Positions 10,226-19,110 of a stretch of 47,059 nucleotides of DNA are shown one piece after another (the first letter of the stretch is position 1; each line of letters opens with the position of its first letter). Under the pieces are notes generated by a model. The model was not told where the DNA came from, ran no database searches, and saw nothing but the letters and a program-made list of their open reading frames with translations. This stretch comes from Nitrospira sp. (GTDB lineage: Bacteria; Nitrospirota; Nitrospiria; Nitrospirales; Nitrospiraceae), in contig SWDG01000027.1 of NCBI GenBank assembly GCA_005116965.1, forward strand, positions 68,501 to 115,559, in the 5' to 3' direction. A program made the position numbers and the translations under genes.

Positions 10226-11188
10226 ATGACGGAGCCGGCAAATCACCAGATCGACCTCCTTTCTTCAACGCCCATCGAGCGTCGTGCGTTGCTTCGCCAC
10301 TGGGCTCGTGGAATGTTGGGAGTGACGTGCCTTTCGTGTCTTGGAACAACAGCTGGTGTGCTTGCAACTCTGGGGGGATGTGTCCGCGCGCCGGGAACGG
10401 CGCGAGATCAATTCATCTATATCTCCGAGGAGAAAGAAATTGCGATGGGCATCAGCGGCTATCGGGAATTACTGCGACAGGCTCCGGTCAGTGGCGATCC
10501 TGAGTTAACTGAGATGGTCAACCGGGTTGGTCAGCGGATTGCAGCGGTGGCCAATAAACCAGAATATGAGTGGGAGTTCGCCATTATTCGGGATGACCGC
10601 ATGATCAATGCGTTCGCACTTCCGGGTGGCAAGGTTGCCGTCTTCACGGGCATACTGAAGCTCACGAAGAACGAAGACGGTTTAGCGACTGTGATTGGGC
10701 ATGAGGTGGCGCATGCGCTCCAACGCCATGGGGCGGAGCGATATAGCCGAAGCATCCTTGAAACGATTGGCCAAGTCGGTGCGTTGGCAGCCGGAGCTGC
10801 TGTCGGACGTCCGGATGCGGCGATGGCTGCGATGAGTGCCTATGGAGTTGGGGTCTCTCTGCCGTTTGGAAGAAAGCAGGAATCGGAGGCCGACTATATC
10901 GGACTGAGGTTGATGGCGCAGGCTGGTTATGACCCTCGAGAGGCCGTGCCCTTTTGGGAGCGCATGAGCGGGTGTCCCAGACAGATGATCGACAAAGTCT
11001 GCTTTCGATCGAAGCATAATATTCCGGAGTTTCTGTCCACGCACCCCTCGGATCTGGCACGTATCAACCAGATTGAGGCCTGGTTGCCGGAGGCCATGAA
11101 GTACTACCACGCGGCGCAGGGCGATGCTCCGTCTATACCGCCGTCCCCATATTACCCACGGATTGGACCAGCGCTTCCATCCAGCTGA
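10226..11188 (+). CDS. M48-family zinc metalloprotease, lipoprotein-like
   Basis: The gluzincin motif is VIGHEVAHALQRHG, with a third zinc ligand expected in ESEADYIGLRLMAQAGYDP. STHPSDLARI near the C-terminus is typical of the BepA/LoiP/HtpX-like M48 group that acts on misfolded outer-membrane proteins. The N-terminus has arginines (ERRALLRHW) before a hydrophobic stretch ending LATLGGC, a possible lipobox and perhaps a Tat-type signal. ATG 10226 was preferred over the TTG at 10202. No BepA-type TPR repeats follow. It sits with sppA between carA and carB, so envelope proteolysis is co-transcribed with pyrimidine synthesis. Confidence 0.8.
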   Translation: MTEPANHQIDLLSSTPIERRALLRHWARGMLGVTCLSCLGTTAGVLATLGGCVRAPGTARDQFIYISEEKEIAMGISGYRELLRQAPVSGDPELTEMVNRVGQRIAAVANKPEYEWEFAIIRDDRMINAFALPGGKVAVFTGILKLTKNEDGLATVIGHEVAHALQRHGAERYSRSILETIGQVGALAAGAAVGRPDAAMAAMSAYGVGVSLPFGRKQESEADYIGLRLMAQAGYDPREAVPFWERMSGCPRQMIDKVCFRSKHNIPEFLSTHPSDLARINQIEAWLPEAMKYYHAAQGDAPSIPPSPYYPRIGPALPSS

Positions 11189-11206
11189 CCCGAACATCCC
11201 AACACG

Positions 11207-14200
11207 ATGCCAAAACGTACGAACATTCAATCAATCCTCATGATCGGTTCCGGTCCGATCGTCATCGGCCAAGCCTGTGAATTCGATTATTCCGGCACAC
11301 AGGCCTGCAAAGCCCTAAAAGCGGAGGGGTACAAAGTCATTCTCATCAACAGCAATCCGGCGACGATCATGACAGATCCGGAGCTGGCTGATCGGACGTA
11401 TGTTGAACCGATTACCTTAGATGTGGTTGAGAAGGTGATCGAGCGAGAGCGCCCGGATGCCTTGCTTCCGACCATGGGTGGGCAAACGGCTCTGAACACC
11501 ACCATGGGGTTGGTGAAGCGAGGGGTCCTCGAGAAATACAATGTCGCGCTTATCGGCGCATCGGCGGAAGCGATTCATAAAGCCGAGGATCGGGATGCGT
11601 TCAAACAGGCGATGCATCGAATCGGCCTGCGAGTGCCGACGAGCGGCACGGCGCATACGCGACAGGAAGCGCTGGCCATTCTCGAGACGGTCGGCTTTCC
11701 CGCGATCATTCGGCCATCCTTTACCATGGGGGGGACAGGCGGAAACATCGCGTATAATCGTGAGGAATTCGAGCGGCTGATCGATTGGGCGTTGGCCATG
11801 AGTCCGGTCAGTCAGGTGCTGATCGAAGAGTCGGTTATTGGATGGAAAGAATATGAATTGGAGGTCATGCGCGACCTGAAAGACAATGTTGTGATCGTCT
11901 GCCCGATCGAAAATTTCGATCCGATGGGCGTGCATACAGGAGACAGTATCACGGTCGCGCCGGCTATGACGTTGAGCGATAAAGAATACCAACGGATGCG
12001 GAACGCGGCACTTCGTATCATCCGAGAGATTGGGGTTGATACGGGAGGATCAAACATTCAGTTCGGTATCAACCCAGCCAATGGGGAGATGGTTGTCATC
12101 GAAATGAATCCTCGGGTCTCTCGAAGTTCAGCGTTGGCGTCAAAGGCCACCGGGTTTCCAATCGCCAAGATCGCGGCCAAGCTCGCTATCGGCTACACGC
12201 TGGATGAGATCTCCAATGACATTACCGGTGTCACGAAGGCTTCCTTTGAACCGGCGATCGATTACGTTGTTGTCAAGATCCCGAGATTCGCTTTTCAGAA
12301 GTTCAAGGGGGCTGATCCGACCTTGACGACGCAGATGAAATCGGTCGGGGAGGTGATGGCGATTGGGCGCACCTTCAAGGAGTCTCTTCAAAAAGCCATT
12401 CGCTCCCTGGAGTTAAACCTCAATGGGTTGGCGTCCCGGTTTGGGCTTGATCGGGGTATTCCAGCCGAGTTTAACCGGTCAGAAGCGATCGAGAAGCTCA
12501 ACCGGGTGCTGCGGACACCGGTCGCAGAACGACTGTGGTATGTGGCCGATGCCATGCGCCTGGGATTCACGGACGAGGAACTGTTTGCCACGACAAAGAT
12601 AGACCCCTGGTTTTTAGACCAAGTGAGACAGCTGGTGGACTTCGAACACATGCTTGCTGGTCATACTGCCAACTCAGCGGCCATTTTGGGCAGTGAGTTG
12701 CTCTGGGAGGCGAAAGAACTCGGATTTTCGGATGATCGGATCGCACAATTGCTCGGATGCGAGCCGGGTGCGGTTCAGACCGCACGGACACAAGAAGGGG
12801 CACGCGGGGTCACCTATAAACGAGTGGATACCTGTGCTGCTGAGTTCGAGTCGCAGACACCGTATCTCTATTCCACCTACGGCAGGGAGTGTGAAGCCCG
12901 GCCATCAAACCGACAAAAGGTCGTGATTCTTGGCGGAGGCCCGAATCGAATCGGGCAGGGGATTGAGTTTGACTACTGCTGTGTTCATGCGGCCATGGCG
13001 CTTCGGGAAGAAGCGGTCGATACGATTATGGTCAACTGCAACCCGGAAACCGTCAGCACGGATTACGATACCTCCGATCGACTGTACTTTGAGCCGCTGA
13101 CGCACGAAGATGTGCTCAATATTGTGCATCGTGAGCAACCGCTCGGAGTGGTCTTGCAGTTTGGGGGGCAGACGCCGTTGAAACTCGCGCTTTCGCTCTC
13201 GAACGCCGGTGTGAAGATTCTCGGGACCAGTCCTGATGCGATCGATTTGGCGGAAGATCGAGAACGGTTCCGGGAACTTCTCAATCGGTTGGGGTTACGG
13301 CAGGCGGAAAGTGGAATCGCCCGATCTATTGAGGAAGCGGTGCAGATCGCCGGACGGATCAGCTATCCGGTCATGGTCCGTCCGTCGTATGTGTTGGGTG
13401 GCCGGTCGATGCAGATTGTCTATGATGAAGCCGGCTTGCTGGAATACATGCATTCCGCCGTCAAGGCGTCGCCCAATCATCCTGTCTTGATCGACAAGTA
13501 CCTGGCCGATGCCATCGAAGTCGATGCCGATGCGATTTCGGACGGTGAAACCGTGGTCGTGGCAGGAATCATGGAGCATATCGAAGAAGCCGGTGTCCAT
13601 TCAGGCGATTCGGCCTGCTCTCTTCCTCCCTATACACTCGACAAGACCATTGTGCGTGAGATTGAACGTCAGATGTGCATGTTGGCGATGGAGTTAGGGG
13701 TTGTGGGACTCATGAATGCGCAGTTTGCCGTCAAAGGGCAGACGATTTTTGTCCTTGAGGTCAATCCACGGGGATCTCGGACCGTGCCATTCGTCAGCAA
13801 GGCGATCGGCGTACCTCTCGCAAAGTTGGCCATGAAAGTCATGATGGGGAGAACGCTCAAGGAGCTCGGATTTACAAGCGCTCCTCTCCCTAAGCATTTT
13901 TCGGTCAAAGAAGCGGTGTTTCCATTCAATAGATTTCCCGGGGTCGATGTGCTGCTGGGACCGGAGATGAAATCGACCGGCGAAGTGATGGGCATCGACG
14001 GAGATTTCGGATGGGCGTTCGCGAAATCGCAAGCAGGGGCAGGGGCGGTGTTGCCGACATCAGGAACCGCCTTTATCAGCGTGAAAGCCTCCGACCGTCC
14101 CGCTGCGCTGGAAGTGGGTAGGGCGCTAAACAAGTTGGGGATGCGTATTCAGGGAACGAGCGGAACCGCTGGGTATTTGCGTGAACACGGGCTTTCCGTG

Positions 14201-14458
14201 GAGATTGTGAACAAGGTGACCGAGGGGAGGCCGCACATCGTCGATCACATCAAGAATGGCTCGATCGCCCTCGTCGTGAATACGGTACGGACGGCCTCGG
14301 CGCATCTAGATTCGTTAGCCATCCGGCGGGAAGCACTACATCGCAGCATTCCGTATTTCACGACGATGAGGGGAGCGCATGCTGCGGTGATGGGTATCGA
14401 AGCAATCCTCAAAAAGGGCTTAGCAATTCGCACATTGCAAGAGTATCATCGGCCATAA
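11207..14458 (+). CDS. carB: Carbamoyl-phosphate synthase large subunit
   Basis: At 1083 residues this is the full-length CarB: two homologous ATP-grasp halves and a C-terminal MGS-like allosteric domain. The first half starts [20 protein letters not shown] and carries [13 protein letters not shown] and [18 protein letters not shown]. The second starts [20 protein letters not shown] and carries [13 protein letters not shown] and [16 protein letters not shown]. The tail ([20 protein letters not shown]) is the regulatory domain that senses UMP and ornithine in other bacteria. It follows the M48 gene by 18 nt without an obvious Shine-Dalgarno. Confidence 0.97.
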   Translation: MPKRTNIQSILMIGSGPIVIGQACEFDYSGTQACKALKAEGYKVILINSNPATIMTDPELADRTYVEPITLDVVEKVIERERPDALLPTMGGQTALNTTMGLVKRGVLEKYNVALIGASAEAIHKAEDRDAFKQAMHRIGLRVPTSGTAHTRQEALAILETVGFPAIIRPSFTMGGTGGNIAYNREEFERLIDWALAMSPVSQVLIEESVIGWKEYELEVMRDLKDNVVIVCPIENFDPMGVHTGDSITVAPAMTLSDKEYQRMRNAALRIIREIGVDTGGSNIQFGINPANGEMVVIEMNPRVSRSSALASKATGFPIAKIAAKLAIGYTLDEISNDITGVTKASFEPAIDYVVVKIPRFAFQKFKGADPTLTTQMKSVGEVMAIGRTFKESLQKAIRSLELNLNGLASRFGLDRGIPAEFNRSEAIEKLNRVLRTPVAERLWYVADAMRLGFTDEELFATTKIDPWFLDQVRQLVDFEHMLAGHTANSAAILGSELLWEAKELGFSDDRIAQLLGCEPGAVQTARTQEGARGVTYKRVDTCAAEFESQTPYLYSTYGRECEARPSNRQKVVILGGGPNRIGQGIEFDYCCVHAAMALREEAVDTIMVNCNPETVSTDYDTSDRLYFEPLTHEDVLNIVHREQPLGVVLQFGGQTPLKLALSLSNAGVKILGTSPDAIDLAEDRERFRELLNRLGLRQAESGIARSIEEAVQIAGRISYPVMVRPSYVLGGRSMQIVYDEAGLLEYMHSAVKASPNHPVLIDKYLADAIEVDADAISDGETVVVAGIMEHIEEAGVHSGDSACSLPPYTLDKTIVREIERQMCMLAMELGVVGLMNAQFAVKGQTIFVLEVNPRGSRTVPFVSKAIGVPLAKLAMKVMMGRTLKELGFTSAPLPKHFSVKEAVFPFNRFPGVDVLLGPEMKSTGEVMGIDGDFGWAFAKSQAGAGAVLPTSGTAFISVKASDRPAALEVGRALNKLGMRIQGTSGTAGYLREHGLSVEIVNKVTEGRPHIVDHIKNGSIALVVNTVRTASAHLDSLAIRREALHRSIPYFTTMRGAHAAVMGIEAILKKGLAIRTLQEYHRP

Positions 14459-14480
14459 CCTGTTCAGGAGCGACCAGAGC

Positions 14481-14957
14481 ATGCCGACACCAATTACGAA
14501 GAAAGGCTACGAGGCGTTAAAGGCAGAATTGGATCGTTTGCGCAAGGTCGAGCGGCTCAAAAATATTGAAGCCATCGCGGAAGCCAGAGCGCATGGCGAT
14601 CTTAGCGAGAACGCCGAGTATGACGCCGCTAAAGAGCGCCAAGGCTTCATCGAATCGCGCATCGCTGAACTCGAAACCAAGCTGGCCGATGCCCGCGTGG
14701 TGGAGATCGCAGGACGCATCAGCGAGACGATCGTGTTTGGTGCGACGGTCTTGGTCGTCGAACAGGAGTCTCAAGCCAAGAAACAGTATACCTTGGTTGG
14801 GCAGGACGAAGCCGATATGAAATTCAACAAGATCTCCGTGCAGTCCCCTGTCGGGCGTGCGCTGATCGGTAAGCGTGTTGGAGATTTCGTGGAAGTGAAG
14901 ACACCTGTCAAGATGGTTGAATACGAGGTCATGGAGATCAAATTCGAGGAACTCTGA
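14481..14957 (+). CDS. greA: Transcription elongation factor GreA
   Basis: GreA rescues backtracked RNA polymerase by stimulating transcript cleavage. The 158-residue protein begins MPTPITKKGYEALKAEL and continues into a coiled coil with the conserved tip ARAHGDLSENAEYDAAKERQ, whose acidic residues enter the polymerase channel. A C-terminal FKBP-like domain (VLVVEQES, SPVGRALIGKRVGD) follows. The carB-greA neighbourhood is a known arrangement in several bacteria. A CAGGAG sequence lies 11 nt upstream of the ATG. Confidence 0.96.
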   Translation: MPTPITKKGYEALKAELDRLRKVERLKNIEAIAEARAHGDLSENAEYDAAKERQGFIESRIAELETKLADARVVEIAGRISETIVFGATVLVVEQESQAKKQYTLVGQDEADMKFNKISVQSPVGRALIGKRVGDFVEVKTPVKMVEYEVMEIKFEEL

Positions 14958-14958
14958 C

Positions 14959-15756
14959 GTGCAGGATGCACGCCCTCTCATCACGCTGCTGACAGATTTC
15001 GGCGAGCGGGATTGCTTTGTGGCAAGCATGAAAGGGGTCATTCTGTCGATCAACTCTACCGCTGCCGTCGTCGATCTCTCTCACCAAATCACCTCTCATC
15101 AGATTCAGGAAGCCGGGTACTTTCTCAAGTCCTGCTATCGCTATTTTCCAGCAGGAACTATCCATGTTGCCGTGGTCGATCCCGGAGTCGGAACCGAGCG
15201 ACGGGCGTTGCTCGTGTCCGCAGCAGGCTCATTTTTTGTCGGACCGGATAATGGGTTGTTCAGTGAACTCCTAGAGCAGGAGCAGGGGGCGAAGATATGG
15301 CAGATCGTGAATCAGGACTATCGTCTTGAAACGACAGGGTCGACCTTTGATGGACGAGATGTGTTCGCGCCGGCTGCTGCATGGTTGAGCAAAGGCGTGC
15401 CGCCGGCATTTTTTGGGCCGGTCGTCCAGGATCCGATTCACCGTTCCGTGGCGATCCCGGTGTGGCATGAAGAAGTGCTGATCGGCAGGATCGTCTCCGT
15501 TGATCGCTTCGGGAATCTCATCTCTAATATCACCGCGAGGCAGGTGAGGGAGTTTCGGGCAGCCGGGGGCCAATCCCTCGAGATCCATGTTGGAGCCTAT
15601 GTCATCAACGATTTGGTTGGGAGTTACAGCCAGGGAAATCGGCAGAGTCCCTCTGCGCTGATCAATAGCAGTGAGAATTTGGAAATATTTTTGCAGGAAG
15701 ATAGCGCGGCGCGCTGTCTGCAAGTTGATGTGGGGGAAGAGGTCCGTCTGTGCTGA
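14959..15756 (+). CDS. SAM hydrolase / DUF62-family protein with altered catalytic motif
   Basis: The family includes S-adenosylmethionine hydrolases (adenosine-forming) and the fluorinase/chlorinase enzymes. Seen here are ITLLTDFGERDCFVASMKG, VVDLSHQI, VAVVDPGVGTERRALLV, FVGPDNGLFS, DRFGNLISNI and INSSENLEIF. The motif normally written TFHGRDVFAP reads TFDGRDVFAP, so the histidine of the reported Asp-Arg-His set is an aspartate. The GTG start lies one base after the greA stop with GAGG upstream inside greA; an earlier in-frame start at 14917 overlaps greA. Reaction and product remain uncertain. Confidence 0.82.
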   Translation: MQDARPLITLLTDFGERDCFVASMKGVILSINSTAAVVDLSHQITSHQIQEAGYFLKSCYRYFPAGTIHVAVVDPGVGTERRALLVSAAGSFFVGPDNGLFSELLEQEQGAKIWQIVNQDYRLETTGSTFDGRDVFAPAAAWLSKGVPPAFFGPVVQDPIHRSVAIPVWHEEVLIGRIVSVDRFGNLISNITARQVREFRAAGGQSLEIHVGAYVINDLVGSYSQGNRQSPSALINSSENLEIFLQEDSAARCLQVDVGEEVRLC

Positions 15757-15767
15757 GTCGTCTCAGC
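15752..15767. terminator. Hairpin between convergent genes
   Basis: GCTGAG (15752-15757) and CTCAGC (15762-15767) form a 6-bp stem with a TCGT loop spanning the stop codons of the convergent SAM-hydrolase-family gene and lhgO, which end only 6 nt apart. No T-run is present on either strand, so its terminator role is tentative. Confidence 0.35.
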
Positions 15768-16962
15768 CCATCGCATTGTCGATGTGATCGCAAACATGGC
15801 TGGCGAAGGGGAGCGAGCAGGTAAAGGCGGGAGACACGGCGTTGAGCACGTGCATGGAGCGGTTGTCGCCTTCCAGGACGAAATCCATTTCAAGCTTTTT
15901 CTTCGTGATGTCGAGGAGCTGGGCTCGAATTCCTGGACGGCCCCATTTATGGTAGTTGCGTTCGGCCACGCCCTCGGCGAGGACCGAGGCAAGTGCCACC
16001 ATCTTGCCCCGCGAGTATTTGGCGACTTCTTCCATCGCCAAACGTCGGAAATCGAATCCAGCTCCGGTCAGTAACCCGAGTCCTCGACTTGCGACTTCAA
16101 CAAGTTCACCGAAATTGAAGTTGCCGAACCCCTCATAATTTTCTCGCCACAAAGCCGGAATGGCTGTTGGGCCGATCTTGGCTTTTCCGTCGGCCGTGAT
16201 TGTAAAGTGGACACCCAGGAACGGATTCCTGAGATCTGGAACGGGATAAATATTGGTACGAATCGCACCTGGTGGTTCATCCGAATAGAGATAGAGGCCC
16301 TTAAAAGGCAGGATGCGATACTTTTCCGAGAATCCATAGTCCATGGCAATTTTATCGGCATACAGGCCAGCGGCGTTGACGATATAGCCGGCTTCGATGC
16401 TGTCCTGGTTTGTCCGAACTGTCCCATGGTCTCGTCTCTGATAGGCTGTGCCGCACTGGATCTGAATCCCCTCACGAAGTGCATCTTGTTGCATCGCATT
16501 GACGACCTGGAGCGGGCTTACCGTCGAGGTGCGTGGCGAAAAGAGAGCTCGTTGGTAGGTCCTAACACGCGGCTCAATGGACTTGGCTTCCGCTTCCGTG
16601 AGAGGCTGGAGTTCAATGCCGTTGACTTGTCCGCGACGGAATAATTCATCCAGCGATGGTAAATCCGCTGCATTCTTGGCGACGACGAGCTTGCCGCATT
16701 TATTGAGGGGAATGTGTTTTTCCTCGCAGTAGGCGGTTAGTCGTTCGTTCCCAAGACGCGTAAACTTCGCTTTCAGGCTGTCGGGTGAGTAGTAGAATCC
16801 CGCGTGTAGGACTCCGCTATTGCGTCCACTGGCATGGGCCCCGCAAGAAGGTTCCTTTTCGATTAACAGCACGCGGGCATCTGCCTGGCGTTTGCGAAGC
16901 TCACGCGCGATGCTGAGGCCGATGACTCCACCTCCGATGACGAGAAAATCACAGGTTTGCAT
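15763..16962 (-). CDS. lhgO: L-2-hydroxyglutarate oxidase/dehydrogenase (FAD-dependent)
   Basis: LhgO oxidises L-2-hydroxyglutarate to 2-oxoglutarate and passes electrons to oxygen or quinones. The N-terminus FLVIGGGVIGLSIAREL is the FAD-binding Rossmann motif. It is followed by LLIEKEP, the family-typical HASGRNSGVLHAGFYY, NAAGLYADKIA and a late GRPGIRAQLLD. The 399-residue length fits the DAO-superfamily enzyme. The gene is monocistronic, reads towards the pyr operon and ends 6 nt from it. Confidence 0.9.
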   Translation of the reverse strand: MQTCDFLVIGGGVIGLSIARELRKRQADARVLLIEKEPSCGAHASGRNSGVLHAGFYYSPDSLKAKFTRLGNERLTAYCEEKHIPLNKCGKLVVAKNAADLPSLDELFRRGQVNGIELQPLTEAEAKSIEPRVRTYQRALFSPRTSTVSPLQVVNAMQQDALREGIQIQCGTAYQRRDHGTVRTNQDSIEAGYIVNAAGLYADKIAMDYGFSEKYRILPFKGLYLYSDEPPGAIRTNIYPVPDLRNPFLGVHFTITADGKAKIGPTAIPALWRENYEGFGNFNFGELVEVASRGLGLLTGAGFDFRRLAMEEVAKYSRGKMVALASVLAEGVAERNYHKWGRPGIRAQLLDITKKKLEMDFVLEGDNRSMHVLNAVSPAFTCSLPFASHVCDHIDNAMG

Positions 16963-17010
16963 AATGTGTCGTGGCTCTCTTGGCGATTGGGTGACGCATC
17001 TCAGTGAGAC

Positions 17011-17103
17011 TCAATCAATGTGCAGAGTCTCTATGGATTTCTTGATGATTTCTAGCATTTTCTTTAATTCCTCGGCGGAGGTCGATAATGGCGGCATGAG
17101 GAC
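17011..17103 (-). pseudogene. Stranded BioA-like C-terminal remnant
   Basis: On the minus strand, ending with TGA at 17011-17013, the frame reads LPTVLMPPLSTSAEELKKM then LEIIKKSIETLHID. This matches the last part of the intact BioA encoded at 19111 (LMLIPPLSTSLSELKRMVEI). It has no start codon and no upstream part of the gene. The nucleotide sequences differ strongly, so it is not a recent duplication. It lies beyond the AAA/DUF4276 pair, where an original bioA 3' end would have been before that pair inserted. Confidence 0.55.
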
Positions 17104-17171
17104 CGTTGGCAGCGCAGGCGGATAAGGTGCTCGTGACTCTCTTTTCTTCTGTCAACGAATCTTCTTAGCAC

Positions 17172-17867
17172 CTACCGCATTCTCGTCTTCAGTGTCGGGC
17201 CAAGAGACTCTAGCGTGTTAATCCACGAATTAAAGTGCGGACATTTGTTTCTCAATGTAGGAAGTCCGATGGCAGCAGCAGCCGGTGCGCCAACCCGTAC
17301 TTTACTCGTTTCATAAATCGGGACATGGTGAATAAGACGCTTGCTGGGGGCTGTGGTTGTGCCATCGTTGATTTCCTCTGGGGGAATATTTTTGACTTCC
17401 TTGGTGAGTGTGGTCAGTCCTCGCTCTGATCCGGCGATACGTTTTTGGAGTTGTGAAAGATCGCAGTACAGGAGCGCCTCGAATTCATGAAGTTGGATAT
17501 ATGGCAGGAAGCGTTGATCTTTGATATCTGCTCGAAGTGAGTCCTCCAATACCGCGATGCGATCCTGTGGATGGGTGAGTGTCCTTGCTTTAGCCCAACC
17601 AGGGAACGCGTTGGGTAACGCATAGAGGTTGATCATGGTGGTGAATCGTGCTTCTTCACTCTGGTCTTCCAGCATGAGGCGGTGGAGGTCTCCGCGAATC
17701 TTGTCGTAATCCATGATGCCGCCCCGTCTCCCGAGTTTACGGTTGGTTAGGACGACTCGTGCTTTCACGTCGATGCTGTACTGTGCCAGATGTGGGGCCA
17801 ATGCCTCCTCGGAGAATTTTCGCTCTGTTTGTCCCTCAGTCGTAATGTAAAGCCGGACCCATTTCAT
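17172..17867 (-). CDS. DUF4276 family (TOPRIM-like) protein, partner of the AAA ATPase
   Basis: The protein opens with LYITTEGQTERKFSEEALAPHL, the glutamate-containing signature of DUF4276/TOPRIM-like proteins, and continues through YIQLHEFEALLYCDL, another family block. TOPRIM-like domains are often metal-dependent nucleases. Its ATG overlaps the ATPase stop by one base (TAATG), so the two are translated together. Split ATPase plus TOPRIM pairs resemble OLD-family nucleases cut into two chains, and similar pairs occur in defence islands. Anti-phage activity is inference. The last ~60 residues contain no motif I recognise. Confidence 0.65.
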   Translation of the reverse strand: MKWVRLYITTEGQTERKFSEEALAPHLAQYSIDVKARVVLTNRKLGRRGGIMDYDKIRGDLHRLMLEDQSEEARFTTMINLYALPNAFPGWAKARTLTHPQDRIAVLEDSLRADIKDQRFLPYIQLHEFEALLYCDLSQLQKRIAGSERGLTTLTKEVKNIPPEEINDGTTTAPSKRLIHHVPIYETSKVRVGAPAAAAIGLPTLRNKCPHFNSWINTLESLGPTLKTRMR

Positions 17868-18967
17868 TAGGGTTGGCCTCCCAATTCATTTTTTTCCCAT
17901 AGCTGACCGAGCGTGTATTCTTTGAGCCATGCTTCAAGTCGATCCTGATTTTGGCGGGACAGAACCGTTTCGCCATCTCGATGGTTGGCGACAATCACCT
18001 GGTTAGCCTCAAATTCATCAAGCAAGACCGATGATTGTGTCGAGACGATCAACTGAGATCGATCAGCTGCTTCATGGAGAAGACTGGCCAAGAGTTTGAT
18101 GGCTTGAGGGTGTAATCCGAGTTCCGGCTCGTCTATAAGAATCGTCGAAGGTGGGTTCGGTTGCAGGAGAAGTGCGGCGAGGCAGATGTATCGCACCGTT
18201 CCGTCGGAGAGTTGATGTGGGTAGTAAAGCAAGTCGGAGTATCGGTCTTTCCAAAGCAACTGGGTTTGTCCAGGCCCTACCTCCTTGAGGATAAATGTGC
18301 CGAAAAATGGTGCGACTTGACGTACAGTCTCAAGAATTTGTTCGTAATGCTCTGGATAGCGAGTAGACAGGCGCAGAAGGAATGCAGCAATATTTGAGGC
18401 GTTGCTGTGCAGCACGTCGTTGTCCACGACGTTGCACCTACCCATGACTGGTGCTGATGGAGAGGTATCATGGAAGTGATAGACTCGCCAATCTCGGATC
18501 GTGGTTGCTACCCACTGCTGTGAGCTGCTGAGATTGGTTGATCGAGCTAAGGGGCTTTCGAGGTGCCCGCTGCCTTGGTCGTTCTTAATGGCACCATAGA
18601 TAGGGCCTGCGAATGGTGCAGACTCTTGGGCGAAAAAGAGTGATCGATCGTCAGCCGCTCGCAAGGTGAAGGTGTATTCGTTGAGGCCAAACTTTAGGTG
18701 CGCCGTGAACTCTGGTGTTACCTTCATGCCTTGGAAAAGAAACGCGTCGGCGCGGCCACGGCTGCTGACGTAATTTTGTAATCCTCTGTTGGCATCCATG
18801 ATGTTGCCGAGCAATTCAAAAAAACGAATGAAGTTGGTTTTTCCTGATCCATTCGCTCCGATCAGCACGTTGAGACCGGAATGCATTCGGAAGGCATTGA
18901 GTTCTCGGAACGATTTGTATCCGGAGAGGGAGATTTCTCCCAACGGCCGTTTCTCAGCGAATGGCAT
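17867..18967 (-). CDS. AAA family ATPase (SMC/ABC-like, defence-associated type)
   Basis: The N-terminus (ISLSGYKSFRELNAF) leads into Walker A GANGSGKTNFIRFF. A long insert follows, then the ABC-type signature LSDGTVRYICLAALLL, Walker B STILIDEPELGLHP and the switch STQSSVLLDEF. This is the arrangement of AAA_21/RecF-like ATPases that partner with nuclease subunits (OLD, Gabija-like or DUF4276 partners). The 366-residue size indicates no fused nuclease; that role would fall to the overlapping downstream gene. The upstream 143-nt gap contains an isolated TTGACA but no matching -10. Confidence 0.75.
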   Translation of the reverse strand: MPFAEKRPLGEISLSGYKSFRELNAFRMHSGLNVLIGANGSGKTNFIRFFELLGNIMDANRGLQNYVSSRGRADAFLFQGMKVTPEFTAHLKFGLNEYTFTLRAADDRSLFFAQESAPFAGPIYGAIKNDQGSGHLESPLARSTNLSSSQQWVATTIRDWRVYHFHDTSPSAPVMGRCNVVDNDVLHSNASNIAAFLLRLSTRYPEHYEQILETVRQVAPFFGTFILKEVGPGQTQLLWKDRYSDLLYYPHQLSDGTVRYICLAALLLQPNPPSTILIDEPELGLHPQAIKLLASLLHEAADRSQLIVSTQSSVLLDEFEANQVIVANHRDGETVLSRQNQDRLEAWLKEYTLGQLWEKNELGGQP

Positions 18968-19110
18968 GAAGTGCAGTCTCCCAGCTATTTAAAACGTGGG
19001 TGTCAAAGTTTCTTAGATGTTGGATGATGAAATATGGCCATTGTACTTTTTTAGGGGTATCTTGGTCTATGACTCTTCGTGCGTTACAGTGCCGCTCCCT
19101 TCTCCTAATT

